Of a DNA stretch of 64,000 nt, positions 56,186 to 64,000 are shown piece by piece. The notes beneath the pieces were generated by a model that was given only the letters and a program-made list of their open reading frames with translations, made no database searches and was not told the origin of the DNA. The translations under genes were made by a program, and so were the position numbers. The DNA is taken from assembly GCF_022919215.1 (NCBI RefSeq), contig NZ_CP095046.1, positions 186,001 through 250,000 on the forward strand. Direction: 5' to 3'. Within the stretch, counting starts at the first letter, position 1, and each line of letters starts with the position of its first letter. The DNA is from Hymenobacter cellulosilyticus. GTDB taxonomy: Bacteria > Bacteroidota > Bacteroidia > Cytophagales > Hymenobacteraceae.

Positions 56186-58137
56186 TGAAAAAGTCGTTGC
56201 TGCGCGTTGCCGCCCCTTTTCTGCTCCTGGCTGTTGCTGCCCGTCCCGGGGCGGCCCAAATACAACCCGAACTGAATCCGGCCGGTACGCGCAGTGACGA
56301 TACCACCCGCGTGCAGCTCACCCAGCCGCTCGACTCCCTGGTAGCCGAATCGACGTCGGCGGCCGACTCGGCCCGGCTGGTGTGGCTACAAACGCCCCCC
56401 GAGCTGCGCGACCTGGTCGGGGACCGGATAAGCTGCTTGGATACCGACATGCCGCACGTGTTCAACGGCACGGTGATGAGCTTTGTGAATTACTTCACCT
56501 TGCGCAACCGAGCTTATACCCAGCGGATTCTGGAGCGGCAAAACTTGTATTTCCCGCTATTCGAGAAGTATCTGGCCAAATACCACCTGCCCCAGGATTT
56601 GAAATACCTGGCCGTAGTTGAATCGGCTTTGTTGCCTACGGCCCGCTCCCGGGTAGGCGCCGTGGGTTTGTGGCAGTTTATGGGGCCGACCGGGCGCGAC
56701 ATGCGGCTGGTGCAGAATGAGTATATCGACGAGCGGATGAATCCGGAGAAGTCGACGGAGGCGGCTTGCAAGTACCTGCGCGACCTGTACCGCATGTTTG
56801 GCGACTGGGAGCTGGTTATGGCGGCCTACAACTGGGGCGGGGGCAACGTGCAGCGGGCCATGAAGCGCACCGGCAAGCGTACCTTCTGGGATTTGTACCC
56901 GCAGCTGCCCAAGGAAACGCGCAACTACGTGCCTACTTTCACGGCGGCCATGTACACGCTGCAGTATGCCAAGGAACACGGCCTGCACAACGACTCCCTA
57001 CGCTATCAGTATCCCGAAGCCACCGATACGCTCATGATTTCGGGCCGCAGCCTGGACTTGCGCAAGCTCTCGGCACAGTTTGGCCTCGACTCGGCGGCCC
57101 TGGCCCATTACAACCCCGAAATTCGCAAAACCTACCTGCCCGAAACGGTCCGCAACTACAAGCTGACAATTCCGGCTTGCGTGCGGACCGAACTGGTGGC
57201 CCTGGACCGCAACACGGTGCTCGACTTCTGCAAAGTAGTTCTGCCCCCACCCCGTCCGCTTACCCCGCTGGTACCAGCTTTGCCCGCCGCCGACTCAGCT
57301 AGTGCTGCGCTGGCGGCCGCGGCCAAGGCGGCTGACAAGCCTCAGTACCGCCGCATCCGGCACTCGGTGAAGCGTGGGGAAAGTGTAGCCGACGTGGCGG
57401 CTCGCTACGAGGTGAGTCCGGCTCAGGTGCGGCGCTGGAACAAGTTACGTCAAGGCAGAGCCCTGGTACCCAAGCAGCAGCTGGTGGTATTTGTACCACT
57501 GGAAGCCTCGGAAACGACAGCTCCCGTGGTGGCCGTGCGCAAGGCAACGGTACCCGCCAAACTGCCTTTGCCCGGGGGCCAGCCTGAAAAAGAAATCAGT
57601 GTAGCGGCCAAAGCACCGGCTGTATCCCAGCCGGAAGCAGAAGACGCCCCTGCCGCAGCCCCGGAAAAAGCTGTGGCTTCTGTAAAGGCCAGCCGCCAAA
57701 CGCGAGAAACGGTAACTGCCGCAGCTGAACCCAAAGCCTCAACTGCGCCGGCCGACGAAAACCTGCCTACGGAGTACACGGTGCGCAAAGGTGACAACCT
57801 GAACCGGGTGGCCCGGGAGCGGGGCCTAACGGTAGCCCAGCTAATGACTTGGAACAACCTCGAAACGGAGGCAGTAATGCCGGGGCAGAAACTGCTGCTG
57901 CGCGCCCCTACCGAGGCCGAAGCCGCTGCGGCTGCTAAAAGCATAGCCCGCCGGACGCCGGCTGCTCGTTCCGTTGAGGTCCTGCCCGCCCCGAAGGTGC
58001 ACCTGGTACAGCCTGGCGACACGCTCTACAACATTTCCCGCCGCTACCAGGGCGTGACGGTGGAACAGCTGCGCAAACTCAACCACCTCAAATCGGATGA
58101 GGTAAAGCCGGGGCAGAAGCTGCTGGTGCAGGGCTAA
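56185..58137 (+). CDS. MltD-like lytic transglycosylase with three LysM domains
   Basis: 650 residues. A signal peptide (KSLLRVAAPFLLLAVAARPGAA) is followed by an SLT domain (about 95-260) with the catalytic glutamate in AVVESALLPTARSRVGAVGLWQFM and the later AAYNWGGGNV. Three LysM domains lie at about 390-435 (HSVKRGESVADVAARYEV), 530-575 (YTVRKGDNLNRVARERGL) and 605-650 (HLVQPGDTLYNISRRYQGV), separated by alanine/proline/lysine-rich linkers. It cleaves peptidoglycan glycan strands in the periplasm with formation of 1,6-anhydro ends. It overlaps gatA by one base. I avoid a firm symbol because several paralogues exist in this group. Confidence 0.92.
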   Translation: MKKSLLRVAAPFLLLAVAARPGAAQIQPELNPAGTRSDDTTRVQLTQPLDSLVAESTSAADSARLVWLQTPPELRDLVGDRISCLDTDMPHVFNGTVMSFVNYFTLRNRAYTQRILERQNLYFPLFEKYLAKYHLPQDLKYLAVVESALLPTARSRVGAVGLWQFMGPTGRDMRLVQNEYIDERMNPEKSTEAACKYLRDLYRMFGDWELVMAAYNWGGGNVQRAMKRTGKRTFWDLYPQLPKETRNYVPTFTAAMYTLQYAKEHGLHNDSLRYQYPEATDTLMISGRSLDLRKLSAQFGLDSAALAHYNPEIRKTYLPETVRNYKLTIPACVRTELVALDRNTVLDFCKVVLPPPRPLTPLVPALPAADSASAALAAAAKAADKPQYRRIRHSVKRGESVADVAARYEVSPAQVRRWNKLRQGRALVPKQQLVVFVPLEASETTAPVVAVRKATVPAKLPLPGGQPEKEISVAAKAPAVSQPEAEDAPAAAPEKAVASVKASRQTRETVTAAAEPKASTAPADENLPTEYTVRKGDNLNRVARERGLTVAQLMTWNNLETEAVMPGQKLLLRAPTEAEAAAAAKSIARRTPAARSVEVLPAPKVHLVQPGDTLYNISRRYQGVTVEQLRKLNHLKSDEVKPGQKLLVQG

Positions 58138-58186
58138 TCTGACTGCCCGGCCTTTTTAGTGGAGAAGTTTGCGCACTTAATCACAG

Positions 58187-58227
58187 AGCGCAACGCGGAT
58201 TAGCTTTATCCGACGTTGCGCTTTTTT
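58187..58227 (+). terminator. Terminator after the MltD-like gene
   Basis: A 9-base outer stem AGCGCAACG/CGTTGCGCT (58187-58195 with 58214-58222) is extended by GGAT/ATCC, with a run of T after it. Confidence 0.85.
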
Positions 58228-58232
58228 CTTGC

Positions 58233-58458
58233 TTTTTTCTCAGCGTATTAGGGGTGGCTCAACAGCAGTTACGGGTTGTCAGGTCGCTTTTAAACTCCTG
58301 ACGTAACTTTGGTGCCAGATCTTTTGCAGAGGCCCCAGACAGGCTGCCACGCCTTACGGCTCCGCCGGCCGCCCGCTGTTTTAGCTTTGATTCCGGCTGA
58401 TTTCGCCCCAACTTGCTTACTTGCTTTGTAGCAAGCCCTCATCCATTGCTCCGCCCCT
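58233..58458. other. Upstream region of maeB
   Basis: A -7 box-like TAACTTTG at 58304-58311, followed by G, has no well-spaced TTG and would give a long leader of about 140 bases. Nothing else is recognised. Confidence 0.4.
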
Positions 58459-60728
58459 ATGCTCAAAATAAACAAACAGGAAGCCCTCGACTACCACTCC
58501 CAGAACCCCGCGGGCAAGATTGAAGTGGTGCCCACCAAGCCCGTCAGCACCCAGCTGGACCTGGCCCTGGCCTACTCCCCGGCGTGGCCGAGCCCTGCAA
58601 AGCCATTGCCCTCAACAAGGACGACGTGTATAAGTACACGGCCAAGGGCAACCTGGTAGGCGTTATCAGCAACGGTACGGCCGTGCTGGGCTTGGGCAAC
58701 ATCGGCCCCGACGCCTCCAAGCCGGTGATGGAAGGCAAGGGTGTACTGTTCAAGAAGTTCGCCGGCCTCGACTGCTTCGACATCGAAATCGACTGCACCG
58801 ACCCCGAGGAGTTCGTGCGCATCGTTAAGTCGCTGGAGCCTACGTTTGGTGGCATCAACCTGGAAGACATTAAGGCCCCCGAGTGCTTTATCATCGAAAA
58901 GGCCCTGCGCGAGCAAATGACCATTCCGCTGATGCACGACGACCAGCACGGCACGGCCATTATTTCGTCGGCCGCCCTCCTGAACGCCCTGGAGCTGGTC
59001 GGCAAAGACATTAAGGAAATCAAGCTCGTGGTGAGCGGCGCGGGCGCCGCGGCCATCAGCTGCCTGCGCCTGTACCGGGAACTGGGCCTGAACGTGGCCA
59101 ACGTGACCGTGTTCGACAAGGACGGCGTCATCAACCAGCACCGCACCGACCTGGCCGAGCTGCAGATGCAGTTTGCCACCTCCAGCAACGTCACGACCCT
59201 GGCCGAGGCCATGGAAGGCGCCGACGTGTTCTTGGGTTTGTCGGCGGCCAACGTGCTGCCCGCCGAGCTGCTGCTGAAGATGGCCGACAACCCCATCGTG
59301 TTTGCCCTAGCCAACCCTGATCCGGAAATCGTGTACGAGCTGGCCCTGGCTACCCGCCCCGATATCATCATGGCCACCGGCCGCTCTGACCACCCCAACC
59401 AGGTAAACAACGTGCTGGGCTTTCCCTACATTTTCCGGGGAGCTATGGACGTGCGGGCCACCGAAATCAACGAGGCCATGAAGCTGGCCGCCGTGCAGGC
59501 CCTGGCCGAGCTGGCCAAGGAGCCCGTGCCGGATATGGTCAACAAGGCCTACGGCGACAACACCCTGACCTTCGGCCGCACCTACCTGATTCCCAAGCCC
59601 CTCGACCCGCGCCTGATAACTACCGTGAGCGTGGCCGTAGCTAAAGCCGCCATTGCCAGCGGCGTGGCCCGCCGCGAAATCACGGACTGGATGGGCTACG
59701 AGGACGAGCTGCGCAGCCGCTTGGGCGTGAACCAGAAGCTGATGAACCGCATCACCAGCGCGGCCAAGGCTAACCCCAAGCGCGTGGTCTTTGCCGAGGG
59801 CGACAACTACAAAATCCTCAAGGCTGCCCAAATCGTGTACGACGAGGGCATTGCCGTACCGATTCTGCTGGGCAACCGCAAGAAGATTGACGCCATTGCA
59901 CGCGCCAACAGCCTCGACCTGGAAGGCTGCCAGATTATTGACATTCTGGAGGAAGACGCCAAGCGCGACGAGTACGCCGAACTGATTTTCCGCAAGCGGC
60001 AGCGCCGCGGCATTACGCTGTATGAAGGCCGCCGCCTGCTGCGCGAGCGGAACTACTACGGCTCCATGATGGTCGAAACCGGCGAGGCCGACGCCTTTAT
60101 CACCGGTCTGAGCAAGGACTATGGCAAAAGCATTCTGCCGTCCCTGCAGGTTATTGGCGTCGACGACGGGGTGAAGCGGGTGGCGGGTATGTACATCATC
60201 CAGCACAAAAAGGGCCCCTTCTTCTTTGCCGATACCACCGTAAACATCGACCCTACGGCCGAGGAAATGGTGGACATTATCGGGCTGGCAGCCCGCACCG
60301 TGCGCTTCTTCGACACCGAGCCCCGCGTTGCGGTGCTGAGCTACTCCAACTTCGGCTCCAACCCCGGCCTGCTGCCCGACAAGGCCCGCTTGGCTACCGA
60401 GCTGGCTAAGAAGCGCTACCCTGATCTGCTCCTCGACGGCGAAATGCAGGCCAACACGGCCCTGAACCCCGAGCTGCTGCGCGAGCAGTACCCCTTCAGC
60501 GACCTGGCTGAGCTAGGCGCCAACACCCTGATTTTCCCCAACGTGGTATCGGGCAACATTGCCTACAAAGTGCTGCAGGAAATAGGTGGGGCCGAGGTTA
60601 TCGGGCCGGTACTGATGGGCATGCGCAAGCCGGTGCACATTCTGCAGATGGGCGCCTCGGTGCGCGAAATCGTGAACATGACGGCCATTGCCGTGGTGGA
60701 TGCCCAAACCAACCGCAAGCCTCTGTAG
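58459..60728 (+). CDS. maeB: NADP-dependent malic enzyme fused to a phosphotransacetylase-like domain, one frame break
   Basis: About 756 residues, the size of the MaeB fusion. It oxidatively decarboxylates malate to pyruvate with NADPH formation. The N-terminal portion reads [15 protein letters not shown], and after repair of one base near 58579, [13 protein letters not shown]. Malic-enzyme signatures are [22 protein letters not shown], the NAD(P) motif [15 protein letters not shown] and [10 protein letters not shown]. Residues from about 430 onward match the phosphate acetyltransferase domain ([44 protein letters not shown]). In MaeB this domain is regulatory and not catalytic. It has its own terminator and is followed by ruvA and sprA. 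Confidence 0.94.
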
Positions 60729-60760
60729 CGGCCTCCACTAAAACCTGCTTAAACATCCAG

Positions 60761-60809
60761 AAAACGGGATGTTTCCGACCATAAATTCGGCGGAAACATC
60801 CCGTTTTTT
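60761..60809. terminator. Terminator after maeB
   Basis: A perfect 17-base stem (60761-60777 with 60791-60807) with A4/T6 flanks and a 13-base loop. Confidence 0.9.
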
Positions 60810-60959
60810 AGTGGAAAAAGCCAGTAGATTTGGGATAGAAAACCTCGTGCGTTTCGTTGCTTTTCACCGGCCCTTCACGGGCTCCGAGTATGGCAATATC
60901 CCTATTGTGCCGTAGTTGGTGCCCTGCCGCGTTCAGTTTCTTATTCTTAGCTTGCTTGC

Positions 60960-61565
60960 ATGATTGCGTACATCGACGGAAAACTAGCCTACAAGGACCC
61001 CACCATGGCCATTATGGACGTGAACGGCGTGGGATATGAAATTAAAATTTCGCTGACCACTTACTCCAAGCTCCCGGGCGAGGGGGAGAAGGCCAAGATT
61101 TATACTTACCAACATATCAAGGAAGACGCTCAGGCGCTCTACGGCTTCCTGGACCCCAACGAGAAGGCCTTGTTTATGCACCTGATTTCGGTGTCGGGCA
61201 TTGGGCCGGGCACGGGCATTATGATGGTCTCGTCGATGTCGGTGGGCGAAATCCGCCACGCCATCGTCAACGAGGATGTACGCTCTATTCAGAGCATCAA
61301 GGGAGTGGGTCCTAAAACGGCACAGCGCGTAATTCTGGACTTGCGCGACAAGCTGCGCAAAGATGAGCTGCTCAGCAAAGCCGGCGTCGATACCGTACCG
61401 CTGGCCCGGGCACACAATACGAATCGCTCGGAAGCGTTAGCCGCCTTAGTGACCTTGGGCTTTGCCCGTGCCGCCGCCGAGAAGAACCTGGATCAGATTC
61501 AGCAAAAGCATGGCAACGAGCTGAGCGTGGAGGAATTAATTAAGTTTGCTCTTAAGTCTCATTAG
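60960..61565 (+). CDS. ruvA: Holliday junction branch migration protein RuvA
   Basis: 201 residues, the usual size. RuvA binds Holliday junctions and recruits the RuvB motor. The N-terminal OB domain (MIAYIDGKLAYKDPTMAIMDVNGVGYEI), two helix-hairpin-helix segments (ISVSGIGPGTGIMM, IKGVGPKTAQRVILDLRDKL) and the C-terminal RuvB-binding helices (NRSEALAALVTLGFARAAAEKNL) are all in place. It immediately precedes sprA, an order that is conserved in many Bacteroidota as I recall. Confidence 0.96.
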   Translation: MIAYIDGKLAYKDPTMAIMDVNGVGYEIKISLTTYSKLPGEGEKAKIYTYQHIKEDAQALYGFLDPNEKALFMHLISVSGIGPGTGIMMVSSMSVGEIRHAIVNEDVRSIQSIKGVGPKTAQRVILDLRDKLRKDELLSKAGVDTVPLARAHNTNRSEALAALVTLGFARAAAEKNLDQIQQKHGNELSVEELIKFALKSH

Positions 61566-61598
61566 AATTTTACCTGGCCCCGCGTCTGCTTGTTACAC

Positions 61599-64000
61599 TT
61601 GAACTCCGGTAAGAAGTCCCTCACCGTTTCGGTAGTTATTGTCGCGTCCTTGCTGGCCTGGTGGTCACAGGCCGCGCCTACCGGAGCCGGTCCCTTTGCC
61701 TTGCGTCAGCTGTGGGCCTGGCTTCCTAAGCCTGGTCGCCTGGCTCGCGTGGCTTTTGCTGCCCCTCCCGACACGCCCCGGGTCGTATTACCCGATACCA
61801 GTCGCTACCGGCCTAGCCGCCGGCCTAAGGTTGATCCGGAGGATCGGCCCGGCTCGCCGTTTGCGCCCCAGCGGCGTCAATCGCCGCTGCTGCTGGATCT
61901 GCCTTCGAACGTAAACCTGCAGGTAACGCCCGACGACAGTCTAGAATACTACGATGTGCGCGAAAAGGTTGGGACGGACATTGATTTCCGTGACCCGAGC
62001 CGCATGACGTTCCAGGAATATTCGGAGTGGCAGCAACGCCAGGCCGTGCGCGACTATTTCCGGACCCGCTCGGCGGGCGGCATCGTGGGCGACCCGGCCG
62101 CGCCCGAAACCAAGCGCCTGATTCCCAAGATTTATTTGGGTCCCATGGCCGACCGCCTCTTCGGAGGCAGCTACGTGGACATTCGCCCTAATGGAGCGGT
62201 GACCCTGCGCATGGGCGCGCGCTTCAACCGCAACCTGAACCCTACGCTGACCCTGCGGCAGCAGCGGGTGGGCGACTTTCAGTACGAGCAGAACATGAAC
62301 CTGAACCTCACCGGCCAGATCGGGGAGAAACTGCGGCTCACGTTCAACTACGACACCAAGGCAGCCTTTGACTTCGAGAACAACATGAAGCTCGACTACA
62401 CGGGCTTCGAGACGGAAATCATCCGCAAAATTGAGCTGGGCAACGTAAGCCTGCCGCTCAACAACTCCCTGATTCAGGGCGGGCAAAACCTGTTCGGCGT
62501 CAAAACTCAGCTGCAGTTTGGCAAGCTGGCCGTGACGGCCGTGGCCAGCACCCTGCGCGGCACCGCCGACGCAGTGAGCGTGCAGAACGGCGCCCAGAGC
62601 CGCCAGTTCGAAATTAAGTCGAGCCAGTACGAGCGGGACCGGCACTTCTTCCTGTCCCAGTTTTTCCGGGACCGGTACGACGCGGCCCTGCGCAACCTGC
62701 CCACGATTCAGTCGGGTATCGAAATCAATAACATCGAGGTTTACGTCACCAACGACAACCGCCAGAGCGACAACTTGCGCAACGTAGTGGCCTTAATGGA
62801 CTTGGCCGAGCCGGTGCGGGTGTACCGCCCCCAGTTTCAGCGGAGCGTGAGCCGCCAGCCGGCCGCCAACGAATCGAACCCCGTGTACCAGGAAGTGGTA
62901 CTGGGTGGCGACAGCCGCAGCAATGAGTCGGTAGACAACTACCTGCAGAATAAATACAGCGGCAAGCAACAGCAGCTCTCCAAAACAGTGGACTACGAAC
63001 GGGTGCGGGCCCGTCTGCTCAATCCGCGCGAGTATACTTACAACGCCCAGCTGGGCTACCTTTCGCTGAACACGCCCCTGCTGCCCGAGCAGGTATTGGC
63101 CGTCGCCTACACGTACACCTACAACGGCAGGAGCTACAGCGTTGGGGAAATCTCGACCAACAACACCCAGGTAACGCAGGAGCAGGTACTCTACCTGAAG
63201 CTGCTCAAGGCCAGCAACCCCGGCGTGCAGCTGGCCGACCCGGACGTGAACCCCAGGAACGAGAACCTGAAAACGCGCAATCTGCCAACCTGGGATTTGA
63301 TGATGAAAAACATCTACTCCCTGAACGCCAGCCAACTCAACCGCGACAATTTTCAGCTGCAAATCGTGTACAAGGACGACGCAACCGGTGTCGACCTTAT
63401 CTCGCTGAAGGAAGGGCAGCGCATTGCCAACAAGCCGCTGATTCAGGTGCTGAACCTGGATAACGTGAACCCCAACAACGACCAGAACCCCGACGGCAAC
63501 TTCGACTTCTTCCCCGGCACGACCATCGACCCGGACCTGGGCAAGATCATCTTCCCGGTGGTGGAGCCCTTTGGCAGCTACCTGCGGGCCCAGTTCGACA
63601 CGGCGGGCACATCCGGTGGCAATGCCCAGCGGGAGCGGGAGCTAGCCCGCCAGTACGTGTACCAGGAGCTCTACAATCAGACCCAGAGCGACGCCCAGCA
63701 GCGCCAGGAAAAAGACAAGTTCTTTCTGCGCGGCCGGTTTCAGGCCACGGCTACCGACGAAATCAGCCTGCCCGGCCTGGGCATTGCTGAAGGCTCGGTG
63801 CGCGTAACGTCGGGTAGCACGGTGCTGGAAGAAGGCCGCGACTACCAGGTGTTCTACGACCAGGCCAAGGTCAAGATTCTGAACCCGAGCTACCTCAACT
63901 CGGCCAACGAGCTGAAGGTGTCGTTCGAAAAGAATGCCCTGGTACAGGTACAGCCGCGCAAGCTGCTCGGAGCCCGGTTTGACTACCGCCTCAACCAGGA
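61599..64000 (+). CDS. sprA: T9SS outer-membrane translocon protein SprA, partial at right edge
   Basis: At least 800 residues of an ORF that runs off the right edge; full SprA proteins are around 2,400 residues. The frame opens after a stop at 61563-61565. The likely start is a TTG at 61599 (LNSGKKSLTVSVVIVASLLAWWS), giving a signal peptide; a TTG at 61590 is the alternative. The body shows SprA features: YDVREKVGTDIDFRDPSRM, IYLGPMADRLFGGSYVDIRPNGAVTLRMG, LNLTGQIGEKLRLTFNYDTKAAFDFENN, LGNVSLPLNNSLIQGGQNLFGVKTQLQFG, the segment RDRYDAALRNLPTIQSGIEI and a long beta-rich region. SprA/Sov forms the 36-stranded T9SS channel. Several proteins encoded in this window carry T9SS sorting domains. Confidence 0.92.
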   Translation, partial: MNSGKKSLTVSVVIVASLLAWWSQAAPTGAGPFALRQLWAWLPKPGRLARVAFAAPPDTPRVVLPDTSRYRPSRRPKVDPEDRPGSPFAPQRRQSPLLLDLPSNVNLQVTPDDSLEYYDVREKVGTDIDFRDPSRMTFQEYSEWQQRQAVRDYFRTRSAGGIVGDPAAPETKRLIPKIYLGPMADRLFGGSYVDIRPNGAVTLRMGARFNRNLNPTLTLRQQRVGDFQYEQNMNLNLTGQIGEKLRLTFNYDTKAAFDFENNMKLDYTGFETEIIRKIELGNVSLPLNNSLIQGGQNLFGVKTQLQFGKLAVTAVASTLRGTADAVSVQNGAQSRQFEIKSSQYERDRHFFLSQFFRDRYDAALRNLPTIQSGIEINNIEVYVTNDNRQSDNLRNVVALMDLAEPVRVYRPQFQRSVSRQPAANESNPVYQEVVLGGDSRSNESVDNYLQNKYSGKQQQLSKTVDYERVRARLLNPREYTYNAQLGYLSLNTPLLPEQVLAVAYTYTYNGRSYSVGEISTNNTQVTQEQVLYLKLLKASNPGVQLADPDVNPRNENLKTRNLPTWDLMMKNIYSLNASQLNRDNFQLQIVYKDDATGVDLISLKEGQRIANKPLIQVLNLDNVNPNNDQNPDGNFDFFPGTTIDPDLGKIIFPVVEPFGSYLRAQFDTAGTSGGNAQRERELARQYVYQELYNQTQSDAQQRQEKDKFFLRGRFQATATDEISLPGLGIAEGSVRVTSGSTVLEEGRDYQVFYDQAKVKILNPSYLNSANELKVSFEKNALVQVQPRKLLGARFDYRLNQ

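Overview
The window is about 60% G+C by eye and reads as chromosomal DNA of a gliding-type Bacteroidota, most like Hymenobacter or a close Cytophagales relative (inference). The signs are: a SprA homologue; secreted proteins with type IX secretion (T9SS) sorting domains; DUF3078, DUF4292, lamin-tail and YceI family proteins; no Shine-Dalgarno sequences before starts; and many copies of the Bacteroidota -7 box TAnnTTTG, several with a TTG about 19-20 bases upstream. I saw no rRNA, tRNA, CRISPR array, phage or insertion sequence.

Layout. 1-8 kb: a lamin-tail surface protein cut by the left edge, asd, a secreted protein built from six TonB-C-like domains, a hydrolase, a membrane/SRPBCC protein and YceI. 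8-15 kb: dxs, an unexplained 0.5-kb spacer, a flippase-like membrane protein, a regulatory-domain protein, an erythromycin-esterase-like protein and a lipoprotein. 15-20.5 kb: a LysM protein, then a methionine operon (metY-metX-hom) behind a SAM-I riboswitch and a 54-codon leader ORF that ends in a cysteine-codon cluster. 20.5-27.8 kb: a T9SS-sorted esterase, LD-carboxypeptidase, GNAT, M28 lipoprotein, cysS and an endonuclease/phosphatase-family membrane protein. 27.8-35.4 kb: two giant tandem gliding-motility-associated paralogues. 35.4-40.7 kb: rimP-nusA-infB. 41-48.5 kb: outer-membrane-like proteins, mscL, a crotonase, a polysaccharide flippase, dut and a sugar nucleotidyltransferase. 48.6-58.2 kb: a cell-envelope run (TPR protein, DUF4292 lipoprotein, EnvC-like M23 protein), a GAF-LytTR regulator, two tatA genes, gatA and an MltD-like transglycosylase. 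58.4-64 kb: maeB, ruvA and the 5' part of sprA.

How the genes work together. asd, hom, metX and metY cover aspartate semialdehyde to homocysteine, and the riboswitch plus cysteine-rich leader suggest that SAM and cysteine status both feed into metY-metX-hom expression. The lamin-tail protein, the esterase and the two giant proteins are probable T9SS cargo, and SprA is the T9SS outer-membrane translocon. The M23, LysM, MltD and LD-carboxypeptidase genes are cell-wall turnover functions.

A caution for every reader: about 27 reading-frame breaks occur in otherwise well-formed genes (dxs, infB, metY, maeB, tatA and others). Each is repaired by restoring one base, in nearly every case a G or C in a short G or C run. 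This pattern points to base-calling deletions in the assembly and not to pseudogenes, so I annotate these as single genes and give the break positions.
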